A stretch of DNA of 64,000 bases from Deinococcus betulae (GTDB lineage: Bacteria; Deinococcota; Deinococci; Deinococcales; Deinococcaceae): the NCBI RefSeq assembly GCF_020166395.1, contig NZ_JAIQXU010000012.1:58779-122778 (forward strand), given 5' to 3'. Positions 22,265-32,783 of this stretch are shown here, in pieces. The notes under the pieces were generated by a model. That model worked only from the letters and a program-made list of their open reading frames with translations. It did not search any database and had not been told where the DNA came from. Position 1 is the stretch's first letter, and every line of letters begins with the position of its first letter. A program made the translations under genes and the position numbers.

Positions 22265-25237
22265 ATGACAGACTGGCGGGGCGACGCAGCAGAGGCGGGG
22301 GAGGGCGCGGCAGCTGGCCCGCCTGTCCGCCTGGCACCTGCCCCTGCCCTGCCCCCTTTTCCGCCGACGCTGTCGGCCGCCGCCAGCACCGCCCAGTTTG
22401 GCGAGGGGCTGGCCGCCTACGCCTGCCGGGTCACCCACGCCCACGGGGTGCGGGTCTGGGTGGTGACGGGCGGCGCCCTGACCCCGGTGGCCGAGGAAGG
22501 GCGCGGCCTGGGCTTAAGTAACGGTGAGCTGGCCCAGGCCGCCCTGACGGTGGGCGCCCTGCAGGAAGAAGGCATGCTGTGCGCCCTCCCGTTTGGCTGC
22601 GGGGTGCTGGAGTTTGTGGGGGCGGCGCCGGAGGGGGTGCAGGCACTGCTGGGGGCCTCGCCTCTGCTGGCCCTGGCCGTGGAGGGGGTGCAGGCGCGGG
22701 AAGCCCGGCGCGGTCACGGCCGCATTGCCGAGACCGTGGAAGGCCTGGTGCGCCGCCTGGGCGGCAGCCTGAACCTGGCCGAGGTGCTGACCGTGACCGC
22801 CCAGAGTGCCGCGCTGGCGCTGGGCTTCCGCCGCGCTTTCGTGGCGCTGTTCAGCGAATTGCGCGACAGCGGCGCGCGAACTGGCGAGGTCTTTACCTAC
22901 GGGTTTGCCGAGCCGTTTAGCGGTGGGATCGGCGTGGGGCCGGTGACTTTTGAGGCATTGGTGGGCCGGGGCGAGGCCATCCGTTTTGAACGCAGCCGCG
23001 ACGCGCATACGCCACTGGCGCGCGGCCTGGCCGAACTGAACCCAGGGGCAGCTGTGATTGCGCCTCTATCGGCGCGGGGGCAGGCGCTGGGGCTGCTGTA
23101 CGTGGACACCAGCGCCCCCGGCGCCAGCGCCAGCGAGGACGACGCCCGGCTGGTGCTGGCGCTGGCTGAACAGGCGTCCCTGGCCATTGACAACGCCCGC
23201 CTGTACGGCATCGAAACCCGCAAGCGCGAGGCCGCCGAGGCGCTGCGGGAGGCCGGGGCCGCGCTGGCGGGCAGCCTCCACCTGACCGAGACTCTGGAAC
23301 GGGTGCTGGAACGCGCCGTGACCCTGTTCCGGGCCGACGCCGCCGCCGTCTACGAGCGCCAGCCGGACGGCCGCACCGTGAACATCCGCAGTGCGCTGGG
23401 GCTGCCCAGCGAGTACATGTTGCGGGTGCGCGCCAAGGTGGGCGTGGGCGTCACGGGCCGCGCGATTGCCGAGTGTGCGCCGGTGGCCGCCCGCGACCTG
23501 AACACCGAACACCTGGGGGGCAGCAGCCGCTACACCCGGCAACTGCTGGCCAGCGGCCGCTACCCCTACCGGGGCGTGCTGAGCCTGCCCCTGACCACCC
23601 GCGCAGGCGTGTTCGGCGCCCTGACCCTGTACTGGGAAGCGGCCTTACCGCTGGACGGCGACGACCTCGCGCTGGCCGCCGTGTTCGCTTCACAGGCGGG
23701 CCTGGCCATTGAAAACGCCCGCCTGTACGAGGAAGAACTGCGCCGCGAGAACGAGGCGGCGGCCCTGCTGAGCGTGGCGCGGGTGCTGGGCGAGAACCAG
23801 AGTGACGCCGCGCTGGGCGACACGGCCCGCCTGGCCACCCACGCCCTGAACGCCACGCGCGGGCTGATTGCGCTGACCGATGAGGGAGGCGAGTTCACGC
23901 GCTGCGCGACCTACAACCTGCATGTGCCCACGCCCGCCGATCTGGTGGCGCTGGCCGCGCAACTGGGCCGGGGGCCGCGCGCCCTGACCCGCCGCCATAC
24001 CCTGCCAGTGGCGGGCAGCGCGCTGGTGGTACCGCTGCTGGGGCCGCTGCCGCCGGGGAGCGCGGGTTCCGCCGGGCCGCCACTCCTGGGGTTTCTGTAT
24101 CTGGATGACCCCGGCACGGACCCACCCGGCGAGCACCTGTTGCTGCTGGCGCGCAGCATTGCCGAACAGATTGCCCAGACCCTGACCAGAGAGCGGCTGC
24201 TCTCCGCCCTGGCGCGCGAGGAAGCCCGTTACCGCCAGCTGGCCGAGGGCGCCCACGACCTGATCGTCTCGACGGATGACCGGGGCGTGATGACCTACGC
24301 CAACCCGGCGGCGCGCGCGCTGTTAGAGCCGCTGACCGGGCCACTGGACGGCGCCAGTTTCCTGACTCTGCCCACCCCCGACACCCGCCCCGCCCTGGAG
24401 GGGGCCTGGCGCGCGGCCCGCACCCAGCCGGGGGGCAGCCGCGCCGACATTCAGGTGGGGTCGTACCGCCTGGAGGTGCGTCTGAGTTCGGTGGACGGCG
24501 GGCGCGGGGTCCTGACTGTCAGCCGCGACCTCTCGGAGTTGCAGACGCTGGCCGATGAGATTGCCCGGCGCGGGCAGGCCCTGGAAGCCGCCGCCAGCCG
24601 CACGGTCGAGATGCGCGCCTTCCTGACCCTGTTCACCCAGGCGCAGGAAGAAGAGCGGCGCCGCATTAGCCGCGAGCTGCACGACGACACGGCGCAGGTG
24701 CTGACCGCCACCACCCGCCGCGTGGCCCGGCTGGCCCGCGACCTGAGCGGCGAGCAGCGCGCCCGCGCCGACGACATTCAGCAGGACCTCAACGCTGCCA
24801 TTGACGGGGTGCGCCGCTTTGCCCGCAATCTGCGGCCCAGCGTGCTGGACGACCTGGGGCTGCTGCCCGCGCTGGAATGGCTGGCTTCGGCGGCCGCCAC
24901 GCCGACCCGCCTGGAAGTCAGCGGCCCCGAGCGCCGCCTGAGCCCTGCCACCGAACTGACGCTGTTCCGGCTGGCGCAGGAGGCCCTGAACAACGTGGAC
25001 AAGCACGCCCGCGCCCATACCGCCGCCATCCGCGTGCTGTTTGAGGGCGCGCTGGTGCGTTTGGCCATCACCGACGACGGCCAGGGGTTCACGGCGGGCC
25101 AGGCCCAGGCCCGCGCCGAGGCCGGGCACCTGGGCCTGATCGGCCTGCGTGAGCGCGTGACCCTCACGGGCGGCACCCTGGACGTGGACAGCAGGCCAGG
25201 CGAGGGAACAACGCTCACGTTTACCCTGCCGGGGTAA
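22265..25237 (+). CDS. Multi-GAF/PAS sensor histidine kinase (HisKA_3 type)
   Basis: 990 residues with no membrane helices, so it is a cytosolic sensor. Three GAF domains follow one another at about residues 155-310, 335-500 and 510-650, then a PAS domain at about 655-765 ([19 protein letters not shown]). The dimerisation and phosphoacceptor segment reads [19 protein letters not shown] with His806. The ATPase domain has [18 protein letters not shown] and TDDGQGF, then [12 protein letters not shown]. This subfamily pairs with NarL-type regulators, in agreement with the upstream gene. The ribosome site (AGGAACTG) is weak. The ligand is unknown. Confidence 0.94.
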   Translation: MTDWRGDAAEAGEGAAAGPPVRLAPAPALPPFPPTLSAAASTAQFGEGLAAYACRVTHAHGVRVWVVTGGALTPVAEEGRGLGLSNGELAQAALTVGALQEEGMLCALPFGCGVLEFVGAAPEGVQALLGASPLLALAVEGVQAREARRGHGRIAETVEGLVRRLGGSLNLAEVLTVTAQSAALALGFRRAFVALFSELRDSGARTGEVFTYGFAEPFSGGIGVGPVTFEALVGRGEAIRFERSRDAHTPLARGLAELNPGAAVIAPLSARGQALGLLYVDTSAPGASASEDDARLVLALAEQASLAIDNARLYGIETRKREAAEALREAGAALAGSLHLTETLERVLERAVTLFRADAAAVYERQPDGRTVNIRSALGLPSEYMLRVRAKVGVGVTGRAIAECAPVAARDLNTEHLGGSSRYTRQLLASGRYPYRGVLSLPLTTRAGVFGALTLYWEAALPLDGDDLALAAVFASQAGLAIENARLYEEELRRENEAAALLSVARVLGENQSDAALGDTARLATHALNATRGLIALTDEGGEFTRCATYNLHVPTPADLVALAAQLGRGPRALTRRHTLPVAGSALVVPLLGPLPPGSAGSAGPPLLGFLYLDDPGTDPPGEHLLLLARSIAEQIAQTLTRERLLSALAREEARYRQLAEGAHDLIVSTDDRGVMTYANPAARALLEPLTGPLDGASFLTLPTPDTRPALEGAWRAARTQPGGSRADIQVGSYRLEVRLSSVDGGRGVLTVSRDLSELQTLADEIARRGQALEAAASRTVEMRAFLTLFTQAQEEERRRISRELHDDTAQVLTATTRRVARLARDLSGEQRARADDIQQDLNAAIDGVRRFARNLRPSVLDDLGLLPALEWLASAAATPTRLEVSGPERRLSPATELTLFRLAQEALNNVDKHARAHTAAIRVLFEGALVRLAITDDGQGFTAGQAQARAEAGHLGLIGLRERVTLTGGTLDVDSRPGEGTTLTFTLPG

Positions 25238-25283
25238 GTGGGGCCACCCTGCACCCGAGGCCGTTCGCTGGGCGCCGCTCTGT

Positions 25284-25289
25284 TAGCCT
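25284..25289 (+). promoter_or_regulatory. -10 box (TAGCCT), leaderless promoter of the histidine phosphatase
   Basis: TAGCCT ends six bases before GTG 25296. Confidence 0.55.
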
Positions 25290-25295
25290 CCCCCA

Positions 25296-25991
25296 GTGCA
25301 GCTCCTCCTCATTCGTCATGGCCAGTCCAGCAACAACCACCGGGAGCAGACAGGCGGTGACCTCCAGGGGCGCCTGCCCGACCCGCCATTGACGGCGGTG
25401 GGCCATGAGCAGGCGCGTCGCCTGGCTGCGTGGGCGGCGCAGGACCCCTGGTGCGCCCGCATCACGCACCTGTACACCAGCCTGACCACCCGCGCCGTGC
25501 AGACAGCTGCGCCGCTGGCTGAGGCGCTGGGGCTGGAAGTGCAGGGCCTGGAACACGCCTACGAGTGTGGCGGTCTAACCACCGGGCCTGCTGGCGGATT
25601 CACGCCGGTTTTGGGGCGAGACCACGCCTCGCTGCAGACCGACTGCCCCGCGCTGCGGTGGCCAGCTGCTCTGGAAGGTCAGCCTTGGAGCGGCGGCGCG
25701 GAACCGTGGGATCACGGGCATTTTGCCCAGCGCGCGGCCCAGGTGGCTACCGACTTACGGCGCGCCGCTGGAGAAGCTGATGTGCTGGCCCTCATCACCC
25801 ACCACGATTTCGCTCCGTTCTTGCTGGCCGAGTTGCTGGGCCTGCCAGCGGCAAGAGGTGAACAGCTCAGCTTCCGCCTGAACAATACCGCCACGGTCAG
25901 GCTGGAACTCGGGACGGTGGCACCTGGGTCGGCCCTTCTACACTGGCTCAACCGCACCGACCATTTAAAGCCTGACCTCATCACCCTCTGA
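25296..25991 (+). CDS. Histidine phosphatase (phosphoglycerate mutase) family protein
   Basis: 231 residues. The catalytic RHG motif is at the N-terminus (LLLIRHGQSSNNH), then LTAVGHEQARRLAAW, a second-site SLTTRAVQTAAPLAEAL and the late His in ALITHHDFAPFLLAELL. The fold removes or moves phosphate groups from small molecules. The substrate cannot be inferred; true glycolytic mutase is unlikely because the sequence between the motifs differs. The gene starts at GTG by the leaderless spacing and converges with the next gene, four bases from its stop. Confidence 0.9.
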   Translation: MQLLLIRHGQSSNNHREQTGGDLQGRLPDPPLTAVGHEQARRLAAWAAQDPWCARITHLYTSLTTRAVQTAAPLAEALGLEVQGLEHAYECGGLTTGPAGGFTPVLGRDHASLQTDCPALRWPAALEGQPWSGGAEPWDHGHFAQRAAQVATDLRRAAGEADVLALITHHDFAPFLLAELLGLPAARGEQLSFRLNNTATVRLELGTVAPGSALLHWLNRTDHLKPDLITL

Positions 25992-25994
25992 CAC

Positions 25995-27020
25995 TTACCC
26001 GTGCAGCCTCAGGAACGCCTCTCTGGAGAGCCAGGCCATCTTGGGCTCACCTTCACTGGGGGCGCGGCGGGTGCCGTAGGCTGCACGCAGCAGCCGGAAG
26101 CCCAGGCCGTACCAGCGGGCGCGCAGGGGCGGCAGGTCCAGCAGCTCAAAGCCCGCCTGCGCCAACGGGCCGTGAAACAGCGTCACCGCAAAGACCGCCT
26201 GCGCGTCCGCCAGCTCGGGGCGGGTCTGTAGGGCGTGGGCCACGTCCTTCAGGCTGCGGCGGTAGGCGCGGTAGGCCACCAGGGCGCTGCGGGCCGCCAG
26301 GCCCACGATGCGCGGCGAGTGCAGGTGCAGTTCGGCGGTGGGGGTCTGGGGCGGCAGGGGCAGCGGCGGTGGGGCATGGTCCAGGGCCGCCACCCGCATC
26401 ACGGCGTCGGCGCGCAGGGCCAGGTCAATGACCGCGTGCTGGCGTGCAAAACGGTCCTCGACCAGCCGGGTGTAGACCCACTGAAGCAGGTCGCGCGGCT
26501 GCCCAGGGCGCAGGTCCGGCACGTCGCGCACCGGGACAGGCTGGTAGCCCAGGGCCTTCAGGTGGGTGAGGGCCGCCGCCAGCTCTGCTGGGGCCACCTG
26601 AAGCAGGGCTCCAGGGGCAGCCCGCGGAGCAGAGACGGGGAGGGCGTGCAGGTGCTGCCGGCTTAGTGCGCTCAGGCCGCGCAGCCGCTCGGGTGTGGCC
26701 CACAGCGTGACTGGGCGGCCGGCCGTCACCTCCAGCCCACTCAGGCCCGCCGGGTCGCCCAGGCCGCCAATCTCGTGCTGGTTTGCGGCAGCCCGTACCG
26801 CGTCGGGCGCCCGGAAGGCCAGGGCAGGCGAGAGCAGCAAGGTGGCGTGGACCCCCGCGTGGGCCAGGGTGGTCAGGGACAGTGTCAGGTCGGCGCCCGA
26901 GGCCACCGGTACCGCCAGCCCCACGCGGGGGTCGCCGGGGTGCCCGCCGTGCTGCGCACCGCCCAGGCCCGCACGCAGCGCCGCGCGCAAGAGAAGAGAA
27001 CGCGGAGGGGCAGCAGACAT
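25995..27020 (-). CDS. Polysaccharide deacetylase-like protein lacking catalytic residues
   Basis: 341 residues. The first 110 residues follow the deacetylase fold (VGLAVPVASGADLTLSLTTL, then AGVHATLLLSPALAFRAPDA and AANQHEIGGLGD), but the motif TFDDGPS is replaced by AVPVASG and the H-x3-H site is absent, so the metal site is lost. The C-terminal half (LQTRPELADAQAVFAVTLFHG, then RARWYGLGFRLLRAAYG) resembles the YkoP-type domain often attached to such proteins. It is transcribed away from the neighbouring glycosyltransferase. The upstream ATG at 27251 opens a longer frame, but TACAGT seven bases before 27020 supports this start. Confidence 0.7.
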   Translation of the reverse strand: MSAAPPRSLLLRAALRAGLGGAQHGGHPGDPRVGLAVPVASGADLTLSLTTLAHAGVHATLLLSPALAFRAPDAVRAAANQHEIGGLGDPAGLSGLEVTAGRPVTLWATPERLRGLSALSRQHLHALPVSAPRAAPGALLQVAPAELAAALTHLKALGYQPVPVRDVPDLRPGQPRDLLQWVYTRLVEDRFARQHAVIDLALRADAVMRVAALDHAPPPLPLPPQTPTAELHLHSPRIVGLAARSALVAYRAYRRSLKDVAHALQTRPELADAQAVFAVTLFHGPLAQAGFELLDLPPLRARWYGLGFRLLRAAYGTRRAPSEGEPKMAWLSREAFLRLHG

Positions 27021-27027
27021 AGCCGCG

Positions 27028-27033
27028 ACTGTA
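27028..27033 (-). promoter_or_regulatory. -10 box (TACAGT) of the deacetylase-like gene
   Basis: TACAGT on the minus strand ends seven bases before ATG 27020. Confidence 0.5.
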
Positions 27034-27332
27034 GAGCATGGCCAGGGCTGGGGTGACAGATCGCTGGCTTTCCGAGTGGTGGGATGAAACAGGGCAGTCA
27101 CAGCAACGAGGGTGCGGCCCAGTGCCCTGACGGTGTTGTCTTGAAGCGGAGCTGTCCCGTATCCGGCGTTGTATCGCGGCTCCAGACCGCGCCACGGGTG
27201 ACCCTCCCCCTTTGGTGGGGGCAGACACCTTAAGTCTGATGTACCTCTCATCCCGAACGTCGTATGCTCCTGGGCAGTGATGCTTCAGGAACCCTTAAAC
27301 TTTCTCGGAAGCAGTGCCCTGGGCCAGCGCGC
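27034..27332. other. Divergent intergenic region of the glycan block
   Basis: No gene seen. It contains a TATGCT box (27263-27268) that could start a leader of about 60 bases for the glycosyltransferase, and a small CCCCC / GGGGG hairpin (about 27206-27223). The weak ORFs here show no protein-like features. Confidence 0.4.
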
Positions 27333-28514
27333 ATGAAGCCGCTGCGGATTGGTCTGTTCACCGATACCTTTCTGCCTGACCAGAACGGCATCGTGACCAG
27401 CGTGGGCCTCCTGAGCGACGAACTGCGCGCCCAGGGGCACCACGTGGAGGTGGTGGCCCCGGACTTTCCGGAGCATGTGGACACCCGCCCGGACGTGGTG
27501 CGCGTGGACAGCGTGCGCTACATGTTCCTGCCCACCTACCGCCTGGCGTGGCCCACCCGCAAGGACTTCACGCACAAGTACGACGTGGTGCACACCCACA
27601 CCCCGCTGACGCTGGGCATGGCCGGCGCGCGGCTGGCCCGCAAGTGGAACGTGCCGCATGTGGCGACCTACCACACGCACATTGAGGCCTACACGCACTA
27701 TGTGCCCGGCGTGACGGCCTTGCAGCGCCATACAGGCGTGGTCACCAAGGCCATGAGCCTGCTGTACGGCCGCGCCGACGCCGTGATTACCCCCACCGCC
27801 GGCATGCTGGACGTGCTGCGCGCCATGCGGGTGCGCCGCCCGGTGGTCATTCCCACCAGCATTGACCCGCGCGTGCTGCGCGCCGCGCCGCCCATTCAGA
27901 ACCCCTGGCCCGAGGGCAAGCGGCGCCTGCTCAGCGTGGGCCGCCTGGCGCGCGAAAAGCGCTTTGACCATGTGCTGGACACCCTGCCGGGCCTGCCTGA
28001 CGCCCACCTGGTCGTGCTGGGCGAGGGCCCAGAGCGTGACCACCTGGAAGCGCACGCGGCGCGCCTGGGGGTGGCCGACCGGGTGACCTTCCTGGGCGTG
28101 CGCCCCTGGACCGAGGTGGGCGCCTACTACCGCCTGGCCGAGCTGTTCGTGTTTGCCAGCGACACCGAAACCCAGGGCCTCGTTTTGCAGGAAGCCCAGC
28201 TGATGGGCGTGCCGGTGGTGGCGGTGGGCGCGCGCGGCACGCTCAGCGGCGTGGCCCATGAGCGCAGCGGCTATCTGGTGCGCCCGGCAGACGTGAACGC
28301 CCTGACCCACCACAGCCGGCAGATTCTGGCTGACCCTGGGCTGTGGGCGCGGCTCTCGGCCGGCGCGCGCGCGTTTGGGGCCTCCACCACCCCGGCGGGT
28401 GTGGCCTCACAGGTGCTGGATGTCTACAGCCAGGTGCTGGGCATGCCGCGCGAGGTCGCCTTCCCGGAGGGCACTACCGGTCATCCCCGAAGTAGCCTCG
28501 TGTATGACCGGTAA
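27333..28514 (+). CDS. Glycosyltransferase family 4 (GT-B)
   Basis: 393 residues. The N-terminal Rossmann domain is typical of GT4: [20 protein letters not shown] and [20 protein letters not shown]. The donor domain has [20 protein letters not shown] and the E-x7-E motif in [23 protein letters not shown]. It is close to enzymes that glycosylate diacylglycerol or phosphatidylinositol, so a glycolipid or surface glycan role is likely. ATG 27333 is chosen because the protein family begins here; ATG 27264 overlaps a TATGCT box. Its last 41 bases overlap the convergent GT2 gene. Confidence 0.92.
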   Translation: MKPLRIGLFTDTFLPDQNGIVTSVGLLSDELRAQGHHVEVVAPDFPEHVDTRPDVVRVDSVRYMFLPTYRLAWPTRKDFTHKYDVVHTHTPLTLGMAGARLARKWNVPHVATYHTHIEAYTHYVPGVTALQRHTGVVTKAMSLLYGRADAVITPTAGMLDVLRAMRVRRPVVIPTSIDPRVLRAAPPIQNPWPEGKRRLLSVGRLAREKRFDHVLDTLPGLPDAHLVVLGEGPERDHLEAHAARLGVADRVTFLGVRPWTEVGAYYRLAELFVFASDTETQGLVLQEAQLMGVPVVAVGARGTLSGVAHERSGYLVRPADVNALTHHSRQILADPGLWARLSAGARAFGASTTPAGVASQVLDVYSQVLGMPREVAFPEGTTGHPRSSLVYDR

Positions 28515-29148
28515 TGTTTTTCAGGTGCTGCCACAGAAACGGCCCCAGGCCCCGGTCCAGGCGCCGGGCACTCGTTTCGACCAGCGCGCCGCGCACATAG
28601 GCCACGCGGCCCAGCCTCGCCAGCGCCTGCCCCAGAATCACGTCCTCGTAGGCCTCGACGGCCGGATACCCGCCCGCCAGCAGCGCGGCCTCACGCGAGA
28701 AGGCCATGTTGGCGGCGGCCAGGTTGGGGCGGCCCACCACGCGCGCCAGGTGCAGAAAGCCGCTGTAACTGACGCCCGACAACCGCGCCCAGTGTGGGGC
28801 CACCCCCGAAAAGCGCATGGGGCCGTACAGGGCCACCCGGCCCGGCGCAGCCTCATGCAGGCAGTCCAGCCACCCCGGCACTGGCAGAGAGTCGGCGTCG
28901 GTGGTGGCCACCCAGTCGGTCTGGGCGGCGTCCAGCCCCATCTGCCGGGCCAGCGCCACCCCACGCGGCTCGCAGCGCAGCACCTGGGCGCCCCAGGCCT
29001 GGGCAATCAGCACGGTGTCGTCGCGGCTCCCGTTGTCCACCACAATCACGGCCTCAGGGGCGCGCGTTTGCCGTTCCAGGGCCCGCAGGGTGTGGGGCAG
29101 ATACCTCGCCTCGTTGCGGGCTGGAATCACGACAGTAAACGCGGGCAC
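28474..29148 (-). CDS. Glycosyltransferase family 2
   Basis: 224 residues, GT-A fold. It starts with [20 protein letters not shown]; the next motifs are [13 protein letters not shown], the DxD-like [11 protein letters not shown] and [19 protein letters not shown], then [13 protein letters not shown]. It has no membrane segment, so it acts at the inner face of the membrane or in the cytosol. GTG 29148 is the start by the TAGCCT spacing (29154 is a possible alternative). It is divergent from the MFS gene by 50 bases and its end overlaps the end of the GT4 gene. Confidence 0.9.
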   Translation of the reverse strand: MPAFTVVIPARNEARYLPHTLRALERQTRAPEAVIVVDNGSRDDTVLIAQAWGAQVLRCEPRGVALARQMGLDAAQTDWVATTDADSLPVPGWLDCLHEAAPGRVALYGPMRFSGVAPHWARLSGVSYSGFLHLARVVGRPNLAAANMAFSREAALLAGGYPAVEAYEDVILGQALARLGRVAYVRGALVETSARRLDRGLGPFLWQHLKNITGHTRGYFGDDR

Positions 29149-29154
29149 GGGCAC

Positions 29155-29160
29155 AGGCTA
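29155..29160 (-). promoter_or_regulatory. -10 box (TAGCCT), leaderless promoter of the GT2 gene
   Basis: TAGCCT on the minus strand ends six bases before GTG 29148. It overlaps the base before the alternative GTG 29154, so 29148 is favoured. Confidence 0.5.
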
Positions 29161-29198
29161 GCAGGACTTCAGGTTTCTTCTGCCGCAGGAGGCCGCCC

Positions 29199-30404
29199 GT
29201 GACCCGCCGGCCCCTGCGTGACCGCCTGCCCCTGCGCGCCGACATGCTGCCACCTGTGGGCGCGGCGGCGCTGGCGCTGGCGTGCGCCGAATTTGTGCGC
29301 AGCGGGTTTTACGGCGCCTACCTGACGCAGGTCGTGGACACCCAGTTTGGCCTGCCCGTCACTGCGGCGGCGGGGGCCTGGACCGCGCATTTCGTGGCCG
29401 ACACCCTGATGCGCGGCCCAGCCGGCGCGCTGGTGCTGCGCCTGGGGCTGCGCCCCGCCATGGTGGGCGGCGCCCTCCTGAGCGCCGGGGCCCTGGCGCT
29501 GCTGCTGCTGCCCATCAGCGTGTGGGTGCTGATTGCGGCGGCGGTACTGCACGGCCTGGGCTTTGCCGCGCTGTGGCCCGGCACCCTGAGCCTGGTGACC
29601 GAAGCCGCCCGCGAGGGCTACCAGGGCCGCGCCCTGACCCTGGTGACCACCAGCGTGATGGGGCTGTCGGGCCTGGGCTTTTTCGTGTTCGGGGCGCTGG
29701 CCGCGCGCGGCGACAGCTTTGCCCTGGGGCTGGCGCAGGGGCTGCTGCTGCTGTCGCTGGTGCTGACCCTGGCGGTGCCCCGCCGCCTGGCGCTGGCCAC
29801 ACCCGCCGGGGCCGAGGCAGCCAGCGCCGCCCGCCCCCGCTCGTTTGTAGCGGGCCTCCTGCCGCTGCTGCCAGCCGCCTTCATGCAGACTCTGACCCTG
29901 ACCCTGCTGGGGCCGTGGCTGTTCCGTATCGCGCCGCAGATGGGGCTGTCTTACTGGGGGCTAGTGGGCCTACTGGTCGTGGGCGGCGGCGTGGCCTACG
30001 GCCTGATGCCGCTGACCGGCCGCTTTGCCGACCGGGGCCGCGCCCGCACCGGGGTCATGCTGGGCTACGCCCTGGTGAGCGCCGGTTTCGTGGGCTTTGC
30101 CCTGACCCCGGCGCCCTGGCTGCTTTACGGCCTGGCGCTGGTGGCGGGCCTGGGCTACGCCTTCCTAACGCCGGGCTGGGCCGCGCTGGTCTCGCAGGTG
30201 CTGCCGCCCGCGCAGCGTCCCGCCGCCTGGGGCATCTTGATGACGGCCGAGAATGCCGGTCTGACCCTGGGACCACTGGTAGGTGCGCTGGCCCTGAAAC
30301 AGGCGGGCGTGCCTGGTCCCTTTATGGTCGGGGCGGTGCTGGCGGCCCTGACGGCGAGCGGTTACGTGGTGTTTCGCCGGGCCTTTCATGCCGCGTCTAC
30401 TTAG
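29199..30404 (+). CDS. MFS transporter of the glycan block
   Basis: 401 residues with about 12 transmembrane helices. The N-terminal loop (YLTQVVDTQFGLPVTAAAGA), the loop-2 basic motif (VLRLGLRPAMVGGALL) and the C-terminal half (GLMPLTGRFADRGRARTGVM) are MFS features. A Shine-Dalgarno AGGAGG precedes the GTG start by six bases. The deacetylase gene begins within the last 17 bases, showing an operon. The neighbours suggest transport of a sugar or lipid-linked precursor, but the substrate is unknown. Confidence 0.88.
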   Translation: MTRRPLRDRLPLRADMLPPVGAAALALACAEFVRSGFYGAYLTQVVDTQFGLPVTAAAGAWTAHFVADTLMRGPAGALVLRLGLRPAMVGGALLSAGALALLLLPISVWVLIAAAVLHGLGFAALWPGTLSLVTEAAREGYQGRALTLVTTSVMGLSGLGFFVFGALAARGDSFALGLAQGLLLLSLVLTLAVPRRLALATPAGAEAASAARPRSFVAGLLPLLPAAFMQTLTLTLLGPWLFRIAPQMGLSYWGLVGLLVVGGGVAYGLMPLTGRFADRGRARTGVMLGYALVSAGFVGFALTPAPWLLYGLALVAGLGYAFLTPGWAALVSQVLPPAQRPAAWGILMTAENAGLTLGPLVGALALKQAGVPGPFMVGAVLAALTASGYVVFRRAFHAAST

Positions 30405-31107
30405 GCGACTGGCGGTGCTGCTGGCCGCATGGGGCGCCGCGGCCCTACTGGCCGAAGTCGTGGGCCGCGCCGCTGGTCTGGGCGCCCTGGGGGGCGGCGA
30501 CCCTACCCGGCGGCGCGTCGCCTTGACCTTTGACGACGGCCCCAGCGAGAGGACGCCGCAGCTGCTGGCGGTGCTGGCCCGGCATGGGGCGCGCGCCACC
30601 TTTTTTGTGACGGCGCCGGCCTGCGCGGCCTTTCCCCAGCAGCTGACGGCCCTGGAGGCCGCCGGACACCGCCTGGAAGCCCACGGCCGCTGGCACCGCC
30701 ACGCGCTGCTGCTGCCCCCCTGGCAGGAGTGGGCGCAGGTGCGCTGGCATCCCCGTCCCCAGCAACCCGTCCCGCTGCTGTACCGCCCCCCCTACGGCGG
30801 CCACAGCCCCCTGACCCGTCTGCTGGCCTGGCTGTCGGGGCGCCGGGTAGCCCTGTGGGACACCGAAGGCCGCGACTGGACCAGAGCAGAAGCCTCCACC
30901 CTGGCCCAGCAGACCCTGGCCCGCGCCGGGGGCGGCAGCGTGGTCCTGCTGCACGACGGCCCTACCGTGACCCCGCCACTGCTGGACGAGCTGCTGGCTG
31001 GCCTGCGTGAGCGCGGGCTGGAGGTGGTGCCTCTGCACGAACTGCCTCCCCGCCGCATTGGCTGGCGCGAAGGGCTCCGGCGGCTGAAGGGCAGTTACGG
31101 GAAATAA
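30388..31107 (+). CDS. Polysaccharide deacetylase (NodB homology) family protein
   Basis: 239 residues. An N-terminal hydrophobic segment (LLRRLAVLLAAWGAAALLAE) anchors it. The catalytic motifs are intact: TFDDGPSERT, the H-x3-H in EAHGRWHRH, RPPYGGHS and the late LLHDGPT. It should remove acetyl groups from an N-acetyl sugar polymer in the envelope. It overlaps the MFS gene by 17 bases and is the last gene of this short operon. It may be the active partner of the catalytically dead paralogue at 25995-27020. Confidence 0.93.
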   Translation: MPRLLRRLAVLLAAWGAAALLAEVVGRAAGLGALGGGDPTRRRVALTFDDGPSERTPQLLAVLARHGARATFFVTAPACAAFPQQLTALEAAGHRLEAHGRWHRHALLLPPWQEWAQVRWHPRPQQPVPLLYRPPYGGHSPLTRLLAWLSGRRVALWDTEGRDWTRAEASTLAQQTLARAGGGSVVLLHDGPTVTPPLLDELLAGLRERGLEVVPLHELPPRRIGWREGLRRLKGSYGK

Positions 31108-31324
31108 GCCCGGCTTCCGTCTGGTTGAGGACTGGTGGGGCTTCGGCGGCCGACTGCCTCAGTCTTCAAGGGAGCTTGCACAGCAGCGAAACAAGGCCAG
31201 CGGCGACAGGCGTGCGGTCATGGGAGGACACCAATGTCTCTCGAAATGAGGGCAAGTCCGCCGGGAATGCCCATAACCAGAAAATTGCCGGGCTTTATGC
31301 TGCACTCGGCGAATCGTTGTCATG

Positions 31325-31357
31325 AAAAAAGGCCGCCTCTTCATGCTGGAGGCGGCC
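31325..31357 (-). terminator. Intrinsic terminator of the recR operon
   Basis: Minus-strand stem GGCCGCCTC / GAGGCGGCC (31331-31339 with 31349-31357) with a 9-base loop, followed by TTTTTT. Nothing else of note is seen in the about 220 bases before it. Confidence 0.9.
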
Positions 31358-31371
31358 ATTGGGTTCAGCGC

Positions 31372-31974
<603 letters not shown>

Positions 31975-32044
31975 TGGTGTCCCCTCATGAGCGCAGAAGG
32001 CCTCACCCAGGCACGCGGCCGGGTGACAGGTGCGGGGCCGCGCA

Positions 32045-32335
32045 TCAGAAGCCGGGGATGCCCAGGCCGCGTGTGGCGTCTTGTTGCAGGGCGTCGGCCT
32101 TGGCGCTGGCGTCCTGCAGGGCGACGAGCAGCAGGTCTTCCAGCGCTTCCACGTCGTCTGCATCCACCGCTTCAGGCTTGATCTTCAGGGCCGTGACCTT
32201 GCCGTGGCCGTTCATGGTGACCGTGACCAGACCGCTGGCGGTGCCTTCGACGCTCTTGGCGGCCAGGTCCTCCTGAATCTTGGCGGCGGCCACCTGCGCC
32301 TGCTGCATCTGCTTCATCAGTTTCTTCATGTCCAT
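32045..32335 (-). CDS. YbaB/EbfC family nucleoid-associated protein
   Basis: 96 residues. Family motifs are MKKLMKQMQQAQ, then MNGHGKVTALKIKPEAVD and LEDLLLVALQDASAKADAL. It forms dimers that bind DNA and is very often encoded beside recR, as here (about 70 bases away, same strand). ATG 32335 follows a TAGACT box by nine bases; ATG 32329 is an alternative. Confidence 0.94.
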   Translation of the reverse strand: MDMKKLMKQMQQAQVAAAKIQEDLAAKSVEGTASGLVTVTMNGHGKVTALKIKPEAVDADDVEALEDLLLVALQDASAKADALQQDATRGLGIPGF

Positions 32336-32391
32336 AGCCCCCGCAGTCTACCGGGCCAGGGCCGGGGAGAAGGTGCCAGCAGGTGGGGGAG

Positions 32392-32736
32392 TCAAAGAGA
32401 GATGGTCACGGCTGCGCCGTCGGCCTCGGCGGCGCTTAGAAAGTCGTCCAACTGCGCCAGATACACTTTCAGGTCGCCGTCAGCAGTTGCGCTGGCCTTC
32501 GCCACTTCCTCGCGCACAGTGCCCAGGTCGCTCACCTCCACATCATGCAATTCCAGCAGTTCAAACGTCAGATGCAGGCGCTGGCCCACTGCTTCCCAGA
32601 GGGCCGCGAAGGCCTGTGCCTTGACCTCTTGCGAACACGCCAGGAAGCGAGGGTCAGCCGCCGGGTCCTCTGGCCAGCCCTGTTCGTCTACATCGGCTCG
32701 GTAGACCAGGCCGATTTCGCCGTCGTCGGTCATCAT
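32392..32736 (-). CDS. Hypothetical acidic protein
   Basis: 114 residues, acidic, and no known family recognised. It has no signal peptide or membrane segment. The middle is a helix-rich segment (QEVKAQAFAALWEAVGQRLH) and then LLELHDVEVSDLGTVREEVA. A TAGACT box six bases before ATG 32736 supports that start and shows it is transcribed. It lies between the efflux pump and the YbaB gene. Confidence 0.7.
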   Translation of the reverse strand: MMTDDGEIGLVYRADVDEQGWPEDPAADPRFLACSQEVKAQAFAALWEAVGQRLHLTFELLELHDVEVSDLGTVREEVAKASATADGDLKVYLAQLDDFLSAAEADGAAVTISL

Positions 32737-32742
32737 CTGCGC

Positions 32743-32748
32743 AGTCTA
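32743..32748 (-). promoter_or_regulatory. -10 box (TAGACT), leaderless promoter of the hypothetical gene
   Basis: TAGACT on the minus strand ends six bases before ATG 32736. Confidence 0.5.
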
Positions 32749-32783
32749 AAGAGGCCTTCTGGCGCGCCGCTGCCTTTGAACGC

